64,000 nucleotides of DNA from Mycobacterium paraterrae (lineage in GTDB: Bacteria; Actinomycetota; Actinomycetes; Mycobacteriales; Mycobacteriaceae). The notes under the pieces are model-generated. The model was not told the DNA's origin and ran no database searches. It was given only the letters and a program-made list of their open reading frames with translations. Of this stretch, positions 60,365 through 64,000 are shown one piece after another. Each line of letters starts with the position of its first letter. The first letter of the stretch is position 1. Position numbers and translations under genes: made by a program. The stretch is from positions 248,001-312,000 of the forward strand of contig NZ_CP092488.2 of NCBI RefSeq assembly GCF_022430545.2, given 5' to 3'.

Positions 60365-61117
60365 ATGACCATCAAGGTTAATTTTTGGCCCGCCGGTGTG
60401 GGTCTTACAGGCGGGTTTACGCTCGCCGTCGAGATGATCGCCTTAGCTGTCGCACCAGTCTCCAATGCCACTGGCGACGACAGCGTAGGCATCGCCGGGT
60501 CCGCCGTGTCCGACACGGCTGCGGCCGTCAGCTCCGGCAACCAGTTCGATCCGGCGGTAATCCCCTACAGCCCGGACCCTTCGAATGTGTTCGCCCCCGT
60601 GTACACGATCGCGCCGGTAGGCCCTGAGGAGGCGATCAGTACCGTCACGGACCCGAACAACGTGGACACCACAGATACTTTTGGCACCCAGGACTTCAAT
60701 CTTTCCGTCCTCGGTTTTCCGGTTGACTCGTTCACCGGGAATGTCGAATACTCGCCAACGCCGTTTGACGACGCGTCCGGCTTATCCGGGATTGTGAGTC
60801 AGCTCGGCCAGGAGTTGGGGCTGCCTGGCGGCTACAGCGAGGAGATCGCCACGCTTGGCGGCACCGGGACCGTCCTGCCCGACGAGCCGACCAGTTTCCT
60901 GATTTCGGAGTTCGGGTTTGGGTACGGCAACGTGTTCGAGGAGTCCATGAACAGCGCCGGGACCTCAGCCACAGTCGGGGATTTCATCCTGACACCGTTC
61001 GGCAGCGAAAACATCACCCCGATCGATGACCTGTTTCTCCCGCCAGGCATCACCGATGCGGCAAGCGCGGTTGATCCGTCGGCGTTTGCCGATCTGCTGT
61101 CCTCGATCGGGCTGTAG
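60365..61117 (+). CDS. Mycobacterial secreted-like protein of unknown function
   Basis: 250 residues from ATG 60365. N-terminal hydrophobic stretch (VGLTGGFTLAVEMIALAVAPVSNA), then an acidic, Ser/Thr/Gly/Asp-rich body with very few Lys or Arg and no cysteine: DPSNVFAPVYTIAPVGPEEAISTVTDPNNVDTTDTF, and FGFGYGNVFEESMNSAG. Compositionally this looks like a cell-surface or secreted protein. It is not a PE or PPE protein by its N-terminus. I do not recognise the family. Confidence 0.65.
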   Translation: MTIKVNFWPAGVGLTGGFTLAVEMIALAVAPVSNATGDDSVGIAGSAVSDTAAAVSSGNQFDPAVIPYSPDPSNVFAPVYTIAPVGPEEAISTVTDPNNVDTTDTFGTQDFNLSVLGFPVDSFTGNVEYSPTPFDDASGLSGIVSQLGQELGLPGGYSEEIATLGGTGTVLPDEPTSFLISEFGFGYGNVFEESMNSAGTSATVGDFILTPFGSENITPIDDLFLPPGITDAASAVDPSAFADLLSSIGL

Positions 61118-61149
61118 TTCAGAGCGTTCAGACAGCACCCGCGCGAAGG

Positions 61150-61290
61150 ACGTGCCGACACTTGCACGCCGGTGAACTTGATGGTGTCGGGATTGCGCGC
61201 TGCTGCATAAACCCGTGCTGCACCGCGGTCGGGAAGATGGTCGACGTAGTCCTTTCCCAACCCCCGGTTTGCCCCGGTGACCCAGGGCTG
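61150..61290 (-). pseudogene. Remnant of an SDR N-terminus
   Basis: The minus strand reads VTGANRGLGKDYVDHLPDRG then AARVYAAARNPDTI before losing homology. It is the cofactor-binding start of a classical SDR, preceded by a TGA three to four codons upstream and lacking the rest of the gene. The region 61118-61363 holds nothing else I recognise. Confidence 0.65.
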
Positions 61291-61363
61291 TCACACCGGC
61301 GATGCGCGCTGCGCGCCTCGCCAACGGGCTACTCCACACAGCGCAGCGAGGAATCAAACGCTC

Positions 61364-62245
61364 CTACGAACGTGCCGTACCGAAAGTAGTTGTCTCGCGG
61401 GCGGTTTGGATGTGATCAAGGCCGAGTACCCGAAGCAGTTCGAGGGCCTGCGCGGCACTGCTGCCCGGCTCAGCAGAATGGACGATGAGCTTCTGGCCGA
61501 CGTCGGGCAGATGGAACATCTCGCAGTCCAACTCGATCTCGCCGATTTCTTGATGGACGAACACTTTGGTCGAGGAACGGCGCACGGACACCTCGTGCTC
61601 GTCCCATAGTCGCGCGAATTCTGCACTGCCGGCCCGCAGCCGGCGGACTAGCTCGGCGCCGCGAGGGTCGGCGGGATGAGTGGCTACGGCTGCCCGTAGG
61701 TTGGCGACGTGACCGCGGGCCGTCGCCGCGCGATCGGCTTGCCTGAATGGGTTGTGGGCGGACGACCCTCGGCAAAAGAAGAGCACATTCACGTTGCGAT
61801 CGGCGTCCGATAACGCGCTGAAGTCGGTGCCCACCAACGCCACAGCGGTAGGCGTCCACGCGAGGATGAACCCTAGGTCGTCGACAACGGTCGCGGGCAG
61901 GTCGCGAAGACGGTCGAGCAATCGCAGCACGCCGGGCCGTACATGGTCGGAGCTGCGGCCCAGCCGCGGCGCCTCCTCGCCCACCAGATGGAACAGATGA
62001 TCTCGCTCGTCGTCGGTCAGCCGCAGCGCGCGGGCCAGTGCCGCCAGCAACTGGCGGGACGGGCGCGGACCGCGAGCCTGCTCCAGCCGGGTGTAGTAGT
62101 CGCACGACATGCCGGCCAGAGCAGCGATCTCCTCACGTCGCAGGCCAGGCGTACGACGCCGCCGACCGGCAGGCAGGCCAACCGCCTCAGGCTGCAGCGC
62201 GGCCCGTCGGCGCCTCAGGAAGTCAGCCAGGCTCGCAGCGTCCAT
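61364..62245 (-). CDS. XRE/MmyB-like helix-turn-helix regulator
   Basis: 293 residues. HTH: RRRTPGLRREEIAALAGMSCDYYTRLEQARGPRPSRQLLAALARAL, the XRE motif of MmyB-type proteins, then a C-terminal MmyB-like ligand domain (LGFILAWTPTAVALVGTDFSALSDADRNVNVLFF; NLRAAVATHPADPRGAELVRRLRAGSAEFARLWDEHEV). These proteins often control a divergent dehydrogenase gene and sense fatty-acid-like ligands. Divergent from the epimerase-like gene at 62348. Confidence 0.92.
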   Translation of the reverse strand: MDAASLADFLRRRRAALQPEAVGLPAGRRRRTPGLRREEIAALAGMSCDYYTRLEQARGPRPSRQLLAALARALRLTDDERDHLFHLVGEEAPRLGRSSDHVRPGVLRLLDRLRDLPATVVDDLGFILAWTPTAVALVGTDFSALSDADRNVNVLFFCRGSSAHNPFRQADRAATARGHVANLRAAVATHPADPRGAELVRRLRAGSAEFARLWDEHEVSVRRSSTKVFVHQEIGEIELDCEMFHLPDVGQKLIVHSAEPGSSAAQALELLRVLGLDHIQTARETTTFGTARS

Positions 62246-62347
62246 CGCTCTATCCTGGTCTCCATCCGGCAGCTCAGCCAGGGATCGTCAATCCCAGCCT
62301 CGACAGGTCTCTGCCACCGGTGATCGCTCGACCGCACAGTCGTATGC

Positions 62348-63208
62348 ATGACCACATTGATCACAGGGGCGACAGGCAAAGTCGGTAGTCGATTCGCCAG
62401 GCGAATGCATGCAGCGGGCGAGCCCGTCCGGCTGCTCGTCCGCAACAGTGCGGCCCCGATCCCGGCGGGGGTCGACATCGCCGTCGCTGACCTGCGCGAC
62501 GAGACGGGCGTTCGCGGGGCGCTCAGCGGAGTGACCGCGATCGTCCACGTGGCCAGTGCCTTTCGGGCCTTTTCAGCCGAGGAAATGGCAGCGACGGACA
62601 TTGCCGGCACCGACGGGCTAGCCAACGCTGCGCTGGACGCAGGCATCACGAGATTCGTCTATACCAGCACCAATCAGGTGTATGACGGCTGCGACTACGG
62701 CCGGCCGGCGACCGAAGACGACCCGGTGGGCACCGACCTGCACCCCTATCCCGCCGCCAAAGTCGAGGTCGAGAATCGGCTTCGTTCGCTCCACCATCAG
62801 CGCGGCTTGGACTTGCGGATCGTCCGGCTGCCGTTCGTCTACGGTGAGGGCGACCCGCACATCGCCGACGCGGCCTGGATGCTCGCGAACCGGCCGTCGC
62901 ACCAACGGCTGCCTACCGCTCACCACGCCGACGTCAGCCAGGCGCTGTTGCGAGCCCTCCGCGCGGAAGGCGTCGCCGGCCGAACCTACAACGTGTGCGA
63001 CGACGCTCCGATGACCCTCTACGAGATCTACCAACTGCACAACCTTGGGCTACCCGAGCAGGCCGGAACGGCAGATCAACCGGCGTCAAACTTCGCGGAC
63101 CCCTCGCCATGGCAGCACACTGTGAGCACGGCACGGATCCGCCGCGAGCTTGGCTTTCGCCCTCTTTATCCGACGGTGACCGGCGCAGCGGAGGCCGGCG
63201 TACTCTAA
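62348..63208 (+). CDS. NAD-dependent epimerase/dehydratase family protein
   Basis: 286 residues of extended SDR type: MTTLITGATGKVGSRFARRM (GxxGxxG), VADLRDETGVRGALSGVTAIVHVASA, YTSTNQVYDG and a YPAAKVEVE segment giving the YxxxK active site. Likely a sugar or small-molecule dehydrogenase. Probable target of the divergent XRE/MmyB-like regulator; 102 bases lie between the start codons. Confidence 0.88.
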   Translation: MTTLITGATGKVGSRFARRMHAAGEPVRLLVRNSAAPIPAGVDIAVADLRDETGVRGALSGVTAIVHVASAFRAFSAEEMAATDIAGTDGLANAALDAGITRFVYTSTNQVYDGCDYGRPATEDDPVGTDLHPYPAAKVEVENRLRSLHHQRGLDLRIVRLPFVYGEGDPHIADAAWMLANRPSHQRLPTAHHADVSQALLRALRAEGVAGRTYNVCDDAPMTLYEIYQLHNLGLPEQAGTADQPASNFADPSPWQHTVSTARIRRELGFRPLYPTVTGAAEAGVL

Positions 63209-63343
63209 CTCCAGAGTTCGCGAAATCTTGTGTCCGCCTGCGTTTTTCCCGTAGCACACGGGTATCTCTTCCCCGCCGGCCAGCCTGTATGGCCGATAGC
63301 GGTCCATTACCCGCGGCCGCAAGGTAGTCGGACGCGCTTGACC

Positions 63344-64000
63344 TCACCCTGCCGCCTCGCCAATGGACTGCTGCTCGACGCGGCCCAATGGATCGCCGCG
63401 GTCCAGCCTGGACGGGGAATTTGCCCGGCGGATGGTGTTCAGCAATTCGCGGTATGGGCCGACGACGTGGACCGTGTCCCCGGGGCGCAACCGCGTGTGG
63501 CGACGCGGATGCATGACGGCTGGCTGGTCAGGCCGTGAGATGGCAAGGATCCGCGTTTGGGACGACAAGGCTGATAGGTGTGCGCCGGCGAGTTCACTGT
63601 TGGGCGAGACAGATATTCCGCCGACGACGAAGGATCGTTGGCCTACCGAAAACGTGCCAGCCACTTGTAGTCCGATGGCGGCGCCGATGAACCAGGGTGC
63701 GGCGAGTTCGACGGTTGACCTGGTGTTGACGAAACCGAACCGTTGCGCCAGCGCAAAACCCAGCGATCGGTCGAAAACCCGAAGTACCAGCGGGACTCCG
63801 GGTTTGCGATGTGTCGGTCCCAGCTTTCGTCCGAGCATTTGGGCCAGCACGATCCCGGTCTCGATGTTGATCATGTCGTCGCGGGTCAGCACCGCCACGG
63901 CGCGCGCGGTGTTCACTCGGGCTGCTTTCAAGGTGTGTGCCTCGGTGCCGTCGCCAATGATGACGGGAACGTCGAGTGCGCGCACGATCGGTAAGAACCG
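63344..64000 (-). CDS. TrkA/RCK-domain potassium-transport or NAD-binding protein (partial, 5' end cut)
   Basis: 218 residues visible; the frame continues past the right edge. TrkA-N part: VIIGDGTEAHTLKAARVNTARAVAVLTRDDMINIETGIVLAQMLG, then an RCK linker, and a TrkA-C domain near the end (GISVSPNSELAGAHLSALSSQTRILAISRPDQPAVMHPRRHTRLRPGDTVHVVG). Such proteins gate K+ channels or Trk systems by binding NAD(H) or nucleotides. Its membrane partner would lie outside the window or in the same chain. Confidence 0.85.
   Translation of the reverse strand, partial: RFLPIVRALDVPVIIGDGTEAHTLKAARVNTARAVAVLTRDDMINIETGIVLAQMLGRKLGPTHRKPGVPLVLRVFDRSLGFALAQRFGFVNTRSTVELAAPWFIGAAIGLQVAGTFSVGQRSFVVGGISVSPNSELAGAHLSALSSQTRILAISRPDQPAVMHPRRHTRLRPGDTVHVVGPYRELLNTIRRANSPSRLDRGDPLGRVEQQSIGEAAG

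Noticed and set aside
1..64000. tRNA, rRNA, CRISPR arrays, insertion sequences, phage genes
   Set aside because: I looked for T-loop sequences, regularly spaced repeats and transposase or integrase motifs and saw none; the repeats found are palindromic and lack a classical transposase.

Overview
The window is high-GC DNA from a Mycobacterium species, most likely a non-tuberculous one. The left half (about 1-33,000) keeps, in inverted order, the M. tuberculosis neighbourhood Rv1257c-Rv1286 as I recall it. It holds cysNC/cysD, canA, the oppBCDA operon, an SbcC/SbcD-like pair, lprC/lprB, a two-subunit ABC exporter, a pH-sensor-type adenylyl cyclase, amiB2, a HIT protein, F420-type enzymes and udgB. 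Some usual neighbours are replaced: a cytochrome P450 sits where a GMC oxidoreductase is expected, lprA is absent, and gabD2 lies beside udgB.

Layout. 1-3,424 (minus): sulfate assimilation, cysD then cysNC then cysQ (cut by the window edge), with stop/start overlaps. 3,568-4,547: a DUF559 (Vsr-fold) nuclease-like gene bracketed by two copies of one inverted-repeat element. 4,550-10,477: carbonic anhydrase divergent from the Opp peptide importer. 10,671-16,588: P450, a DNA-repair-like ATPase/phosphoesterase pair and a histidine phosphatase. 16,603-22,179: a membrane protein and two lipoproteins divergent from a heterodimeric ABC exporter. 22,189-33,958: cyclase, DNA glycosylases, amidase, HIT protein, F420-type and flavin enzymes, aldehyde dehydrogenase and FAD oxidase. 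33,971-42,188 (minus): a tightly overlapping MoxR-DUF58-VWA-VWA-TPR cluster preceded by a proline-rich membrane protein and two PknH-sensor-like lipoproteins.

From about 42,300 to 63,200 the window becomes an accessory redox and regulation region. It contains LLM and FAD monooxygenases, aldo/keto reductase, NmrA and SDR proteins, an MFS pump, a PIG-L deacetylase and an AhpD-like protein. These are interleaved with small regulators (two HxlR, MarR, TetR, XRE/MmyB-like) and with decayed gene fragments: a duplicated ICMT start, a LuxR HTH remnant and an SDR N-terminal remnant. Several regulators have visible palindromes or promoter elements next to the gene they probably control. The right edge cuts a TrkA/RCK potassium-transport protein.

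The most interesting observations are: (i) a 56-62 bp paired-palindrome element on both sides of a nuclease-fold gene, resembling a REPIN with its associated nuclease, plus a second unrelated REPIN-like family elsewhere; (ii) two SDR paralogs that both lack the catalytic lysine, each beside a different regulator; (iii) a MoxR/VWA cluster whose two VWA proteins both deviate from the MIDAS consensus; (iv) a MarR-type operator shared by the regulator and its neighbour; (v) a frameshifted duplicate of a methyltransferase gene start.
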